Shown here piece after piece: positions 1-9,334 of a stretch of 36,681 nucleotides of DNA. The stretch spans positions 1 through 36,681 of the IMG/VR virus record IMGVR_UViG_3300048509_000049. One strand, given 5' to 3'. The first letter of the stretch is position 1. The number at the start of each line of letters is the position of its first letter. The stretch is from a virus. The translations under genes and the position numbers were made by a program. The notes beneath the pieces are model-generated. The model did not search any database. It was not told the DNA's origin and saw only the letters and a program-made list of their open reading frames with translations.

Positions 1-1030
1 AACCTTCTTGAGAAGCTGATTCAGTGATACCACCGGCAGAGCCTGTAGTTGTGTCTTCAGTTTTTTTAGGCATTGTTTCTTCTCCGGGCATGAGGTCAGG
101 TCTGTTCTGTTCTGGATACCCTATTTGCCCCGAGAATGTGCCATCTTCATTTTCACGTCGACTCGTTTCTCCTCCGGGAACTGGGCTGGTTACTGGAAGC
201 GCTCTAGGGGGGCTGTCATTTGCATCACTTTCAGGTGGAGTAGGTGTTGTTCCTCCAGAAGGCGCACCGGCAGTTTGTTCTGGAAGTCCAGTAACCGGAT
301 TAATAAATGCTGCAGCTTCAGCTTCTTTAGCAGCTTTAAAGTCTGCTGCTTTTTTTGCTTTAGCTGCTTCTGCTGCCGCTTTACGGTCTGCTACTTCTTT
401 ATCACGAACTACTTTTTGAGCTGCTGCCTCTTCTGCTTTTTTAGCATCAGCGTCTACTGTTACTTGACGGTCTGCAAAAAGTTGTTTTTGCTTTTCTACG
501 CCAAGCCTGTTAGCTTCTTTTCGTGCCTCATACTTTCTCATGGCTGTGTGTGTAGCGTGTCGTCCGCTCGGTTTATTAACACTATATGGGCTTACTTCTT
601 CACCAACAGAAAGCGCATACATGCGGTCAGCAAAGTTTCTTCGATTCGCTTCATCGTACTCTGGGATTTTTCTGGATGAACCGGGGCCGCTGTCCCTCCT
701 ACCTCTGTCATTCCACTCAAGTCCATATTTAGCAAAATAAGCTTTTATATCGTTTACATGGGTTTCTTTTTTTTCAGGAAGAGGTAGCTTGTTTCTTCGA
801 GCATAGTCGATAAGCTTTTCTTTTTTGTGGTCAAATATAAAAGGTTCAGCTTTTTTACGTCTTTCTGCATAATCGGCTAGTTCTTTTTCTGAGTGAGGCT
901 CATGAGGAGTATATACTTTTTTCACGCTGTTCCCCACCTTTTTGTGTTGCGAAGTATGGCCGCCATCGTGAAACTTAGCCCGTGAAGACTTTAAAGAATC
1001 TAAAACTTTTCCAGTTTTTTTATTATCCAT
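1..1030 (-). CDS. Charged, coiled-coil protein, 3' end outside window
   Basis: The frame is open on the minus strand from the ATG at 1028-1030 to the window edge (343 codons, no stop), so this is the N-terminal part of a longer gene. The first 150 residues are rich in Lys, Arg, Tyr and His. Residues of about 170-240 form an Ala/Lys/Glu-rich stretch likely to be a long helix or coiled coil. The tail is rich in Pro, Gly, Thr and Glu and looks disordered. The ATG overlaps the stop of the upstream 56-residue membrane protein (TAATG on the minus strand), which indicates translational coupling. It is the last gene seen in the leftward virion operon. I do not recognise the family; a minor virion or internal protein is only a guess from position. 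Confidence 0.75.
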   Translation of the reverse strand, partial: MDNKKTGKVLDSLKSSRAKFHDGGHTSQHKKVGNSVKKVYTPHEPHSEKELADYAERRKKAEPFIFDHKKEKLIDYARRNKLPLPEKKETHVNDIKAYFAKYGLEWNDRGRRDSGPGSSRKIPEYDEANRRNFADRMYALSVGEEVSPYSVNKPSGRHATHTAMRKYEARKEANRLGVEKQKQLFADRQVTVDADAKKAEEAAAQKVVRDKEVADRKAAAEAAKAKKAADFKAAKEAEAAAFINPVTGLPEQTAGAPSGGTTPTPPESDANDSPPRALPVTSPVPGGETSRRENEDGTFSGQIGYPEQNRPDLMPGEETMPKKTEDTTTGSAGGITESASQEG

Positions 1031-1200
1031 TACTTATCCTTACCTACAATTTTTTGAATTGTTTCTGATTCATAAATACGAATGCCTAGCCATATAATAG
1101 TAAACAGACTAGCTATCGGAGGCAACCAAGCCGCCAAAGACATCACTCCTGTTGATGCTGCAAATACGTCTACAGCTTGTTTGGTTTCCTCAGTCATCAT
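1030..1200 (-). CDS. Small membrane protein, candidate holin
   Basis: This 56-residue protein has a short N-terminal segment (MMTEETKQAVDVFAAS), one hydrophobic segment of about residues 17-42 that includes WLPPIASLFTIIWLGI, and a basic C-terminus ending KIVGKDK. The size, single long hydrophobic segment and charged tail fit a small phage holin or similar inner-membrane protein, and I recall similar sequences among marine phages. A GGGG-containing ribosome site lies six bases before the first of two adjacent ATGs. Its stop overlaps the start of the next gene. A separate 3TM holin exists at 33737-34141, so the holin role is uncertain. Confidence 0.7.
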   Translation of the reverse strand: MMTEETKQAVDVFAASTGVMSLAAWLPPIASLFTIIWLGIRIYESETIQKIVGKDK

Positions 1201-1221
1201 ACTAGTCCCCTTTTATTATTA

Positions 1222-1449
1222 TTAGTTCCAAACAGTAGCCGCAATATCCTGAACAAGCTGAGGATATGCAGTAAGGTCTGTGCCGTTCTTTAAGTTTTCT
1301 TTACGAGCTTTAGTCAAAGGAAGCTGACTGTCGTCTGGGTCATCGTAAGTGTCTACAAGCGTTAAACATAATACACTCTTTGAATAATCACTAGCGTCCA
1401 ATACTGCCACATGTACGCTTTTAACTTTAGTTGTTTTTGTAATTGCCAT
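1222..1449 (-). CDS. Small hypothetical protein after the fibre gene
   Basis: A 75-residue protein beginning MAITKTTKVKSVHVAVLDAS and ending QLVQDIAATVWN. It has no signal peptide or membrane segment, and its beta-prone N-terminal half (KSVHVAVLDAS, SVLCLTLVDTYDDP) precedes a more helical tail. An AGGAGA ribosome site stands about seven bases before the ATG on the minus strand. It lies 21 bases after the large fibre gene, in the same leftward operon, so a fibre-associated or minor virion role is possible. I do not recognise the family. Confidence 0.75.
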   Translation of the reverse strand: MAITKTTKVKSVHVAVLDASDYSKSVLCLTLVDTYDDPDDSQLPLTKARKENLKNGTDLTAYPQLVQDIAATVWN

Positions 1450-1470
1450 TTGTTTTAATCTCCTGTTAAT

Positions 1471-4400
1471 TTATAGTACGACTTTTACTACGCCATTTGT
1501 GTGATATAAGCCGCCTACAGGTACACCCGCTAGTTTAGCAGCTGCATCGTTTGTGTGTGAAGTGCTTGCCGCTAGTGCAGGCATTATGACTCCTGAGAAA
1601 TCGCTTGTAGGTACTGCAACAATAAATCCGTTATCCTTTGAGAATGCACTTGTGCCTGTGCCTACTACGAATCTATGGTCGTCTACCCATGTAGAGTTAT
1701 CAGCTGCCGTATAGTATTTTTCTACTGGGTCGTTATAGCCGCCTACTACAACTGAGTAGTTATCCCATTCATAGTTAAACGAACTAGTTAAAAACAGCGG
1801 AGTTTTAAGTCCTTTACCTAAACACACACCGGCTACGCCTAATGTATTGTTATCTTGACCCATAGCTACAGAAAAGTCACCTTCTACTGTGTTGCTTTTA
1901 CCTACGGCAATTCCAGTATCTACATTAGTTACTGAATTGTTTAGCCCTGCAACAAAAGAATTAGAACTTAAAGTAGAGTTATTGTTGCCCGCAACCAGAG
2001 AGTTAGGGGCTGTATCTGCACTATTGAAACTTCCGCATACGACAGCCCCATTAGAACCATCAACTACGTTGCCGAAGCCCCATGAAAAAGCATAGCTGCT
2101 ATCTATTAAAGAAGGCTCTACCCAACCTGCACCGGGGTCATTTCCTATTTTACCGCCAAGTAAACTATACTCAGAGTCTGAATCTATCTGACCTTGTTTC
2201 GCAAAGAGTACAGAGCCTGTGCCGTTATTATTTGCAGCATATATTGTACTGCCATCTAAAACTCCTTCTGCCCATGTAAAGGTGTTATTAGCGTTAGTTT
2301 TTGCGTATAAACCACCTATAAATGAGTTTTTAATTCCTACAGTAGTAGAAGCACTGGTGCCAATTTCTAAATTACCACCAAAGGCTACACAGTTTTCAGC
2401 GCCTCCATGTAGCTTAAGTACACTTCCTTGAGCAAAGTTAGAAGCGGTAAAGCTATCAAAAAACAATTCAAAACCAATACCTACGTTGTTACTTCCGAGG
2501 TTATCAGACTCACGACCTACAAGGAATCCGTAGTCTATGTCTTGGTTTTCTTGTAAATCACCCGCAGTATATGTACCAGTTACATCATCACCAACATGAA
2601 CACCAGTATCAGTTATGTGGAAGCGTTTGGTTTGTTCGCCATCTGCGGCCACTGTGGTTCCGGTTGTCTGTGCCCACCAGTGCATTTCGATTCCATTAGC
2701 ATCTCCGGCTCGCATTTCAATGCCGTTTGTCGGAGTCAAGTTCAAACCCAAATCTGAAGTAATGTTGCCACTTACACTAATATCGCCTATAACATCTAAA
2801 GCTGATGCAGGAGTTTCTGTATTAATACCTACCTTAGCAGGAGCTATTAAGTAATCGTAATCGCCTCTTTGAATATCTTGAACTATAGTAGATTGATACA
2901 CATAAGGACTAGTATTTATATAAGTGTTATAGTCAGACCGTTCGATAGCATCATAGTTGTTATTAGAGTCATTAATAAATGTACTTATAGCCGAACCATC
3001 TGCAGCGAGTATATCACCATCTCCATCAAAGTCTACTAAAGATTTTTGATAGTCTTTCAAAAGGGGCATACCTACTACAACTCCAAGAGCAGTAATAGTT
3101 AAATCAGCAAGTTCTTCAACAGTCCTATCAGTAGTCAAAAGCGGACTAACTGCTGCGGCTTGAAATTCGTAGACTATGATGTCTTGTGTTTTAACGGTAT
3201 CTGCATCAACAGTAGTTGCATCAACAGTAGTTGCATCAACAGTAGTTGCATTTGCGCTAGTAGCAGTTAAAACAGAAAAATCCCCTTGACTAAATGTTGC
3301 AGTAGCTCCATCTACCTCACTTGCTGTTAAAGAAAGTGCTTGTACATCACCTTCTATAGTTACAAGATTAGCAGCTTCTTTATCTATAATAACTCCTTTT
3401 TTATTACGGTAATCGTAAGAGCCGTTAAAAACATCCTGTATAAATGTAGAATTATTTGTAAGGGTTCCATCTATATAATCATCATACTCATCTTTTTCAG
3501 CTTGAGTAAACATGAGGTCGGTGTCGATAAATTTACTAATAAATAATACATCGGAACTATCTATATCTCCATCTCTATATATATCAAAAATATTGAAGTA
3601 TTTGTCAGGAACGGTTAAAGTGCCGGTTGACGCTAGTACTGCGTTAGTTACGTAGTTGTGTAGGTCTGCTACACTTAAACTAGAAGTTAAAAGTTCACTG
3701 TGACTAAGTTTCTTATTTACCACTAATCCATCTGAAGATATATTTCCTTTTGCTATTATTGAACCAGAAGAAGGCGCATTTAAAATAACATCTTTTACGC
3801 TATAATCATATTCTCCATTTAAAACGTCTTCAATAAACGTAGAGGTGTTTGTAAGGGTTCCATCTAAATAATCCTCATACTCTTGTTGGTCAGCGTCTGT
3901 CCAGTGGGTTTTAGCAGAGTTAAGTATAGGTGTCACTGCATCGGCAGAGCCTACAGTGTTGTTATTATCTAAATCAAAAATATCAAAATAAGGATGAAAC
4001 GCATTTATAAAAGTTCCCGCTACTGTTTCATAGTGCTGATTTATATGCATTATTTCAGCTACCCAATTAGCTACTTGGGCAGGAGTTAATCTAAGAGACA
4101 CAAGACTTTCGGGCGTTGCTATGCCAGTAGATGTCCCCACCGCCATTTTACCAACAACATCTAACTCTGCAGAAGGAGTATTAGTATTTACGCCTACTTT
4201 TTTACCTTTTGTTATATTTAATGTAGTTACGTCTTTTTTATCGTATATACTCCAAAGGTTTGTCATGGTAGAACTATCATACTCTTCCCATACACTTAAA
4301 CCTAAATAAATATTTTTATCATCAGTTGCGCTATCATTATAAACGATACCGGCATTTATTGGGTTTTCTTGGAATACTTGTGTGTCGTCATTATCATAGA

Positions 4401-6756
4401 ATAATATTGAGGGATGATTAATAGCGGAAGAAGTAGAAACTACAATGTCTCCTCCGTCTACATTTAACTTAGAATCAGAAAAAGGGTCAGTAGTACCAAT
4501 GCCTACTTTACCGTCATTTTTAAAAGTTACTTTAGGTGCAGAGCCTGTAGGACCACCCAAGAACCAGTAATCATGTTTAGACCTGAACTCAAATCTAGGG
4601 TCAACAGCATCGACTCCTTCGCTTGCTTCAATGCCCATGTAATGTCCAAGCTGTGATTCCATTACGCCATCGACTTTAAAACGATGCTCTATCATTCGTG
4701 CTGTACTGTCTGAAGACATTTCTTGGTCGATATCACAATCAGGAGCCATCAAGTGTAGTTTAGCTGACGGTTCGGTAGTACCTATACCAACCTTACCATC
4801 TCTTGTAATATTTAAATCAGTAAGAAGTTTTGCTTCGGCTAAAGTATCTTCAGTGGCTGTAAATTGATTAAATACGCCAAAGCCTAAGTAGTTAGCCTCG
4901 TTTGTTACGTCTGAGCCATGATATGAAATAACTGCATGTGCAGCATCAGCGCTGTAAGTAGCGTGGTCGTCATTAAATTCAGTAAATATTATAGAAGGTA
5001 TACCGTCAGAACTAGAGTTAGAATCTCCGTCACTAGTAATTTTAATATCACCGCCCTGCACATGGAGTTTAGCATCAGGGCTATCAGTACCTATACCTAC
5101 GTTGCCTGATGTGTCAATACGCATTGAGGATACTGCTGTAGTTCCATCATATCTTTGAAACTGAATACTTCCGTTAGTGGTATTATTTCTTGCTGATATA
5201 GCTGTTGTGCCATTTGAATGATAAAACTCTCCATACTGATTAGTTCCATCAATATCTTGCATTAGTATTTTAGGAAATGCGTCGGCTATATGTAGCGAAT
5301 CATTAGGACTATCAGTACCTATGCCTACTCTGGATTCGCTTGCATCCCAGAATAGGCCGGCAGTTGTGCCATCGTCTTCATAAAAAGTAATGTCACCGTC
5401 TTTATCAATTTCTAATCTATCTACGGTGGAAGCATTGTTTGGGTTTGTACCTAATGTAAGTCCTGTGCCATTTCCATCTGCATCTGAAGAGTAACTGCTA
5501 CGAATCTCTGAGTATCTATTGGCGCCCGTTTTATTTGTAAAAAATATAGCTTGACTGCCTGCATCATCTGAATCATGATGAAAATTAAGAGTTCCCGAAA
5601 GGTAGGCATTATTAAAAGTTTTAGTAGGCCCTCCAAGATTTATTTCTCCAGAACTGGCTATACTCGGAGAAAATACAGCTCCGTCATACTCTAGTGTTTC
5701 ACCTAATCCACCTGCCCCTAAAATTAACGTATCCGTAGCCTTCAAATGAAGGTCAGTATTCGTAGAAATAGAAAGCCCATCATTATTATATCTTTGAACT
5801 TGACCTATTGTTTGATGAGTATCGGTTGCTTGCAGGTACTGTTGAAATTTAATCCAATCATCTGCTCCTTGAGTTGGGTCTACTCTAGTCACTACTACTG
5901 CTGCAGAGTTGTCTGTATTGTCTTTTGTAAAATGTGCAACTCCAGATGACGCTAGGGATGCCCCACTTTCAGTTTCTATTGTGCCATTAGCTGTATGTCC
6001 TACAAGAACTGTGTCAGTAGTCGTTGTCCCATTAACAGTAAGCCCATCCATCGTGGCTGTGCCAGTAACGTCTATACCACCACTAACAGTCTCAAAAGTT
6101 TTATCATTATCATAGTATAACTCTACTCCAGAATTTAAATTAGCTGAAAGATAATTTTCATTTATTCCACCAGTCAATCGTACTTCGTCACCGTTAAGTT
6201 GAAGATTACCTTCGCCAGAGCCAACTGAAATAATTCCCGAACTAACACTTTCAGCGTAACCCAGCACTAGCTCTTCAGAGCCAGAAGTTCCGAATTTTAA
6301 AAGCGCCTCGTCCTCAAGGATAATAGCTGTGGTCGCAGTCAAGTTACTGGCGTTAACATCTGTTGAGTTTACAGTTTCTGCTGTTAGTGTAGTAATATTA
6401 GCTGTAGAAAACGGGCTAGATACAGTTCCTAAACTTGTACCCGCAGCAACAGGAACTAGTCCGTCTGCAGAAACATTTAAAATCTCAGTAGATGTAGTGC
6501 CACCTACTTCAATAAAAAGTTTAATAAGATTATTAGTACCATCAATTTCAATTTTATTATTGAAATCTATATCTCCAATCTTAGGAATTGCGCCACCGTT
6601 TTCCGCAGAGCCGTCATGTATATGACCTGTATTACTAGGGTCAGTGCTGCTATATGTGAACGCTGCCGTAAGTTTATTAAAATCGTTATTAAACAAAGAC
6701 GCAGAAATAACATTTCCTGTTTCGTAGCTGCTGAATTTACTATATCCTCTAGCCAT
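1471..6756 (-). CDS. Giant tail fibre with dockerin-like and YadA-head-like repeats
   Basis: A 1761-residue structural protein, much the largest in the window. The start (MARGYSKFSSYETGN) has an AGGAGA ribosome site. Its middle carries at least six copies of a motif of the type GKVGIGTTxPSAKLHV, common in phage fibres. Three modules each hold one 12-residue EF-hand loop of dockerin type: near residue 925 (DLDNNNTVGSAD), near 1057 (DIYRDGDIDSSD) and near 1242 (DFDGDGDILAAD). Each module ends in a repeat such as STFIEDVLNGEYDY. A VDATT triplet repeat lies near residue 1175. Residues of about 1480-1700 contain SFVAGLNNSV- and IAVGKSNTV-type repeats that resemble the left-handed beta-roll of the YadA head. 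No Peptidase S74 chaperone motif is visible at the end. The likely role is host recognition; the calcium binding is inferred. Confidence 0.88.
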   Translation of the reverse strand: MARGYSKFSSYETGNVISASLFNNDFNKLTAAFTYSSTDPSNTGHIHDGSAENGGAIPKIGDIDFNNKIEIDGTNNLIKLFIEVGGTTSTEILNVSADGLVPVAAGTSLGTVSSPFSTANITTLTAETVNSTDVNASNLTATTAIILEDEALLKFGTSGSEELVLGYAESVSSGIISVGSGEGNLQLNGDEVRLTGGINENYLSANLNSGVELYYDNDKTFETVSGGIDVTGTATMDGLTVNGTTTTDTVLVGHTANGTIETESGASLASSGVAHFTKDNTDNSAAVVVTRVDPTQGADDWIKFQQYLQATDTHQTIGQVQRYNNDGLSISTNTDLHLKATDTLILGAGGLGETLEYDGAVFSPSIASSGEINLGGPTKTFNNAYLSGTLNFHHDSDDAGSQAIFFTNKTGANRYSEIRSSYSSDADGNGTGLTLGTNPNNASTVDRLEIDKDGDITFYEDDGTTAGLFWDASESRVGIGTDSPNDSLHIADAFPKILMQDIDGTNQYGEFYHSNGTTAISARNNTTNGSIQFQRYDGTTAVSSMRIDTSGNVGIGTDSPDAKLHVQGGDIKITSDGDSNSSSDGIPSIIFTEFNDDHATYSADAAHAVISYHGSDVTNEANYLGFGVFNQFTATEDTLAEAKLLTDLNITRDGKVGIGTTEPSAKLHLMAPDCDIDQEMSSDSTARMIEHRFKVDGVMESQLGHYMGIEASEGVDAVDPRFEFRSKHDYWFLGGPTGSAPKVTFKNDGKVGIGTTDPFSDSKLNVDGGDIVVSTSSAINHPSILFYDNDDTQVFQENPINAGIVYNDSATDDKNIYLGLSVWEEYDSSTMTNLWSIYDKKDVTTLNITKGKKVGVNTNTPSAELDVVGKMAVGTSTGIATPESLVSLRLTPAQVANWVAEIMHINQHYETVAGTFINAFHPYFDIFDLDNNNTVGSADAVTPILNSAKTHWTDADQQEYEDYLDGTLTNTSTFIEDVLNGEYDYSVKDVILNAPSSGSIIAKGNISSDGLVVNKKLSHSELLTSSLSVADLHNYVTNAVLASTGTLTVPDKYFNIFDIYRDGDIDSSDVLFISKFIDTDLMFTQAEKDEYDDYIDGTLTNNSTFIQDVFNGSYDYRNKKGVIIDKEAANLVTIEGDVQALSLTASEVDGATATFSQGDFSVLTATSANATTVDATTVDATTVDADTVKTQDIIVYEFQAAAVSPLLTTDRTVEELADLTITALGVVVGMPLLKDYQKSLVDFDGDGDILAADGSAISTFINDSNNNYDAIERSDYNTYINTSPYVYQSTIVQDIQRGDYDYLIAPAKVGINTETPASALDVIGDISVSGNITSDLGLNLTPTNGIEMRAGDANGIEMHWWAQTTGTTVAADGEQTKRFHITDTGVHVGDDVTGTYTAGDLQENQDIDYGFLVGRESDNLGSNNVGIGFELFFDSFTASNFAQGSVLKLHGGAENCVAFGGNLEIGTSASTTVGIKNSFIGGLYAKTNANNTFTWAEGVLDGSTIYAANNNGTGSVLFAKQGQIDSDSEYSLLGGKIGNDPGAGWVEPSLIDSSYAFSWGFGNVVDGSNGAVVCGSFNSADTAPNSLVAGNNNSTLSSNSFVAGLNNSVTNVDTGIAVGKSNTVEGDFSVAMGQDNNTLGVAGVCLGKGLKTPLFLTSSFNYEWDNYSVVVGGYNDPVEKYYTAADNSTWVDDHRFVVGTGTSAFSKDNGFIVAVPTSDFSGVIMPALAASTSHTNDAAAKLAGVPVGGLYHTNGVVKVVL
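3190..3250 (-). repeat. 15-bp tandem repeat in the fibre gene
   Basis: GCATCAACAGTAGTT occurs as consecutive copies on the plus strand, coding VDATT units in the fibre (near residue 1175). Flanking ATTA and VDADT units are decayed copies. It marks a slippage-prone linker between fibre modules. Confidence 0.8.
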
Positions 6757-6759
6757 TTA

Positions 6760-8478
6760 CTATCTCCTAGTTGAAGGGGCGTAATTTATATATAGACCAT
6801 TAATTGAATATGGGCTATCTTGATTTCTTGTTAGTATTTGGAAGCTTGCTGTATAGCCGCTACCCTGTAAAAATGTTTTCATTATATTAGATTCTCCAGT
6901 TCCAAAAAGAGCAGAACCAAACTTAGATAGTCCGAACACCCCTGCTTTGTATGTAGTAGGAAAATTATAGGTTAAGGGTTGTGGAGTATTTTCATCATTA
7001 GAATTATAAACTACATTCATGCTAACTGTAGCTGAAGCTTCTGGAGTTATTGAAAGCTTAACATAATCTAAAGTTTTTCTAGTTCCTAGCTCACCAAAAT
7101 CAAAATGTGGTGTCTCATAAATAGCATCAATATTTTGTGGCTGAAGAACGTCTTGGTCATCTAGCTGATGAAAAAAATTACCCTTGTCGTGTCTGTAAAC
7201 ATAACCTTTGTCGTCTCCGTGATAATGACGTTCAATTCCTTCTCTATCAAAATCAGAAGTCAAAGCATTAGCTTTAATCCCTATTGTTTCAGACCACTCA
7301 AAACCATTAGGGGTCAGGGTTCCGATTAGCCCTCTAGAGTCTAACGGGGTTTCTGAACCTCTAGAATAAAACAGTCTATATTGTGACTTACTTCGGATTA
7401 CACAACTAGTTACTACATATTCATTAATTTCTTCTGCAAGAAGAGCTACTAGTGCCTGTACTTGACGACTGACGGAGCTTAGCTCAACGTCACCAATTCT
7501 TGCTGTACCTGCAATAGTACGTATCCCATCAGGCGATAAGAATACTAAGTCACCACCAATTTCTTGAATACTATAAGCACTCAAGCAACCTACGTTTCGA
7601 GTAATAGGAACAATAGCTCCGGTAGAGGCTGTTTCAGCACTCACATCTTCTATGTTTATTAATTTGTGTATGCTATTTCTACAGAAAATAATTAAGTCAT
7701 CACGGAAGCTTTTAATTCCAACAACTTGGTCGGCTAATTGTATGCTTTCTCCACCTGCGAAATTTGTAGGTTCTAAGACCGTACTAATATAAATTGTATT
7801 TTTATTACCGGCATCTCCCGCCATTACTAAGTAGTTTTCATGTGAAGTAACTACAGTAGGTTTTACTGAAACGTGATTTTGGTTAGTGCTATGACTGCTG
7901 TCTGTATGAATTTCACCAATGACAAAAGTTCTAGTGTCTAAAGCGCCACTTCCAATCATTTTAAAATAAAACGGCACGTTAGAGCTTTCAGTAATAATTA
8001 ACTCACCATAGTCTGTATTTCCTTCAAATATTGTAAATGTACATTGTTTTTGATTAGTTCTAGCTTCTACAGGATAATTATATGTTCCGGGCGTTGTCTG
8101 AGCTATTAACGCTGTATATGCTACAGGAGCTTCAGCCGTAGCTAATAAATTTCCTCGGTTTATCTGTAGCCAATCTATGCCATTATTACTAAAAAATATT
8201 CCATCATTTACACAAGCTACAACGCCATCAGCGTAGACTTGTAATCCTTTTAGGTCGTGGTTGTTTGCTCCTCCGGGACGGTGGTACGTAAATCCTTGGT
8301 CTGGTACGTCTTCACCAAATGCTACATAGCCATTAATTCTACGATAGCCGCCATCGGGGTCTACTTCATAGTTTTGTAGCTTTGTAGCTAGTCCGGGATT
8401 AGAAAGAATTTCAAACTCATTAAGATTAGTATTTAAACCACCTTTACATGAAATCCCAAAAGGTTGTGTGCTAGGCAT
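6760..8478 (-). CDS. Beta-rich tail or head-tail connector protein
   Basis: A 572-residue soluble protein beginning MPSTQPFGISCKGGLNTN, with a conserved-looking N-terminal part around YEVDPDGGYRRINGY. The rest is dominated by short beta strands and turns, including SHENYLVMAGDAGNKNTIYI and DLVFLSPDGIRTIAGTA, which suggests a beta-propeller-like fold. The order capsid, adaptor, this protein, fibre matches the place of tail-tube or plug proteins (T7 gp12 or P22 gp10 position) in short-tailed phages. The start codon overlaps the stop of the upstream adaptor gene (TAATG). The function is inferred from order and composition, because I cannot name the family with certainty. Confidence 0.75.
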   Translation of the reverse strand: MPSTQPFGISCKGGLNTNLNEFEILSNPGLATKLQNYEVDPDGGYRRINGYVAFGEDVPDQGFTYHRPGGANNHDLKGLQVYADGVVACVNDGIFFSNNGIDWLQINRGNLLATAEAPVAYTALIAQTTPGTYNYPVEARTNQKQCTFTIFEGNTDYGELIITESSNVPFYFKMIGSGALDTRTFVIGEIHTDSSHSTNQNHVSVKPTVVTSHENYLVMAGDAGNKNTIYISTVLEPTNFAGGESIQLADQVVGIKSFRDDLIIFCRNSIHKLINIEDVSAETASTGAIVPITRNVGCLSAYSIQEIGGDLVFLSPDGIRTIAGTARIGDVELSSVSRQVQALVALLAEEINEYVVTSCVIRSKSQYRLFYSRGSETPLDSRGLIGTLTPNGFEWSETIGIKANALTSDFDREGIERHYHGDDKGYVYRHDKGNFFHQLDDQDVLQPQNIDAIYETPHFDFGELGTRKTLDYVKLSITPEASATVSMNVVYNSNDENTPQPLTYNFPTTYKAGVFGLSKFGSALFGTGESNIMKTFLQGSGYTASFQILTRNQDSPYSINGLYINYAPSTRR

Positions 8479-9263
8479 TAAATATATCTCACTCTATCGT
8501 CTTTGAAATATGTAGGCGCAGGTTCCATTAAATTTGAACGCATACGTTTTAAACCTTTTTTATAATCATCTAATGCAAATGCTGCAGCTTGTGCGCTGTC
8601 TTTAAATTGCCATACATAGTATCTTGCTCGTGCTGAAAGTACAGAAGCGTACATGTCAGGAAATACTAATGTATCATTGTGTAAGTTTAGTTTTGTTGGT
8701 TGAACATAGGCAAAAAACCAAACTTTATATTCTTTATCCGGTATTGGGCTAAGTCCGAACTGCAGACTATCTGCACTTCTAATAACCCGTGAAGGCTGAC
8801 CATATACTTTATTACCGGCATTATCTAAGTTTTCTGAAACTCTAGCAAAGTCTTTCCACTCTTCAAGAGTTGTATAACGTAAGTTAGAGCCCATATATGG
8901 AGTATCAGCGCCTGTTACGCCTTCAGTGGTAATATAAAAATTATCCCAATCTACTGAAAGGTAGGCAGCTTGTATTCCTGTATGTGGCTGTTTAAGGTAG
9001 TGCCAACGCTCACCTTTATTTACAGTTACGTTAATGTTTCCGTACATGTCGTCTTGTGGGCTATAGATAGAGCTTCCAGAAACAGTTACTGATAAAAAAG
9101 GCCATTGAGTTTCAGAATTAACTATGTCCATGTATGCACGATTAATAGAATTTTTAACGTGTACTTGAATACCACGAGCGTCTTCAAAGCTATCCAAATT
9201 TAATGGGACTTCATTAATCTCTCGAAGTATTTCGTTTGTTAATTCTAAATACGTTGTAGCCAT
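8478..9263 (-). CDS. Head-tail adaptor / tail tubular protein A-like
   Basis: A 261-residue protein starting MATTYLELTNEILREINEV. The helical N-terminus followed by a conserved-looking FEDARGIQVHVKNSINRAY and ETQWPFL is the pattern I associate with adaptor proteins (T7 gp11/P22 gp4-like role) of marine short-tailed phages. The middle is beta-rich, and the C-terminus returns to helix (YVWQFKDSAQAAAFALDDYKKGL). An AGGAT ribosome site precedes the ATG. It is the first gene after the terminator that follows the capsid gene, and is coupled to the next gene through a TAATG overlap. The assignment rests on motif memory and gene order. Confidence 0.75.
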   Translation of the reverse strand: MATTYLELTNEILREINEVPLNLDSFEDARGIQVHVKNSINRAYMDIVNSETQWPFLSVTVSGSSIYSPQDDMYGNINVTVNKGERWHYLKQPHTGIQAAYLSVDWDNFYITTEGVTGADTPYMGSNLRYTTLEEWKDFARVSENLDNAGNKVYGQPSRVIRSADSLQFGLSPIPDKEYKVWFFAYVQPTKLNLHNDTLVFPDMYASVLSARARYYVWQFKDSAQAAAFALDDYKKGLKRMRSNLMEPAPTYFKDDRVRYI

Positions 9264-9301
9264 AATTCTTTATCCTGTTATTGGATTGCTTGTAAAAGAT
9301 T

Positions 9302-9321
9302 GGGGGCTAATTAAAGCCCCC
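9302..9321 (-). terminator. Hairpin terminator after the capsid gene
   Basis: GGGGGCT and AGCCCCC form a perfect 7-bp GC-rich stem with a six-base loop. On the minus strand it begins 13 bases after the capsid stop and is followed by AATCTTTT. The T tract is interrupted, so termination is probably partial, which would leave capsid messages more abundant than those of the tail genes downstream. Confidence 0.7.
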
Positions 9322-9334
9322 GCACTAGTTTTAC

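Noticed and set aside
125-679. Plus-strand open frame of 184 codons
   Set aside because: It is antisense to the left-edge minus-strand gene, which is open over the whole stretch and coupled to its upstream neighbour. The protein is Cys/Phe/Ser-rich, typical of a complement of Lys/Ala codons.
1471-1800. Peptidase S74 chaperone at the fibre C-terminus
   Set aside because: Such fibres often end in S74, but no S74 catalytic or helical signature is visible here; the end looks like a small beta-rich domain.
3190-3250. CRISPR-like short repeats
   Set aside because: The 15-bp units are tandem without spacers and encode in-frame VDATT units of the fibre.
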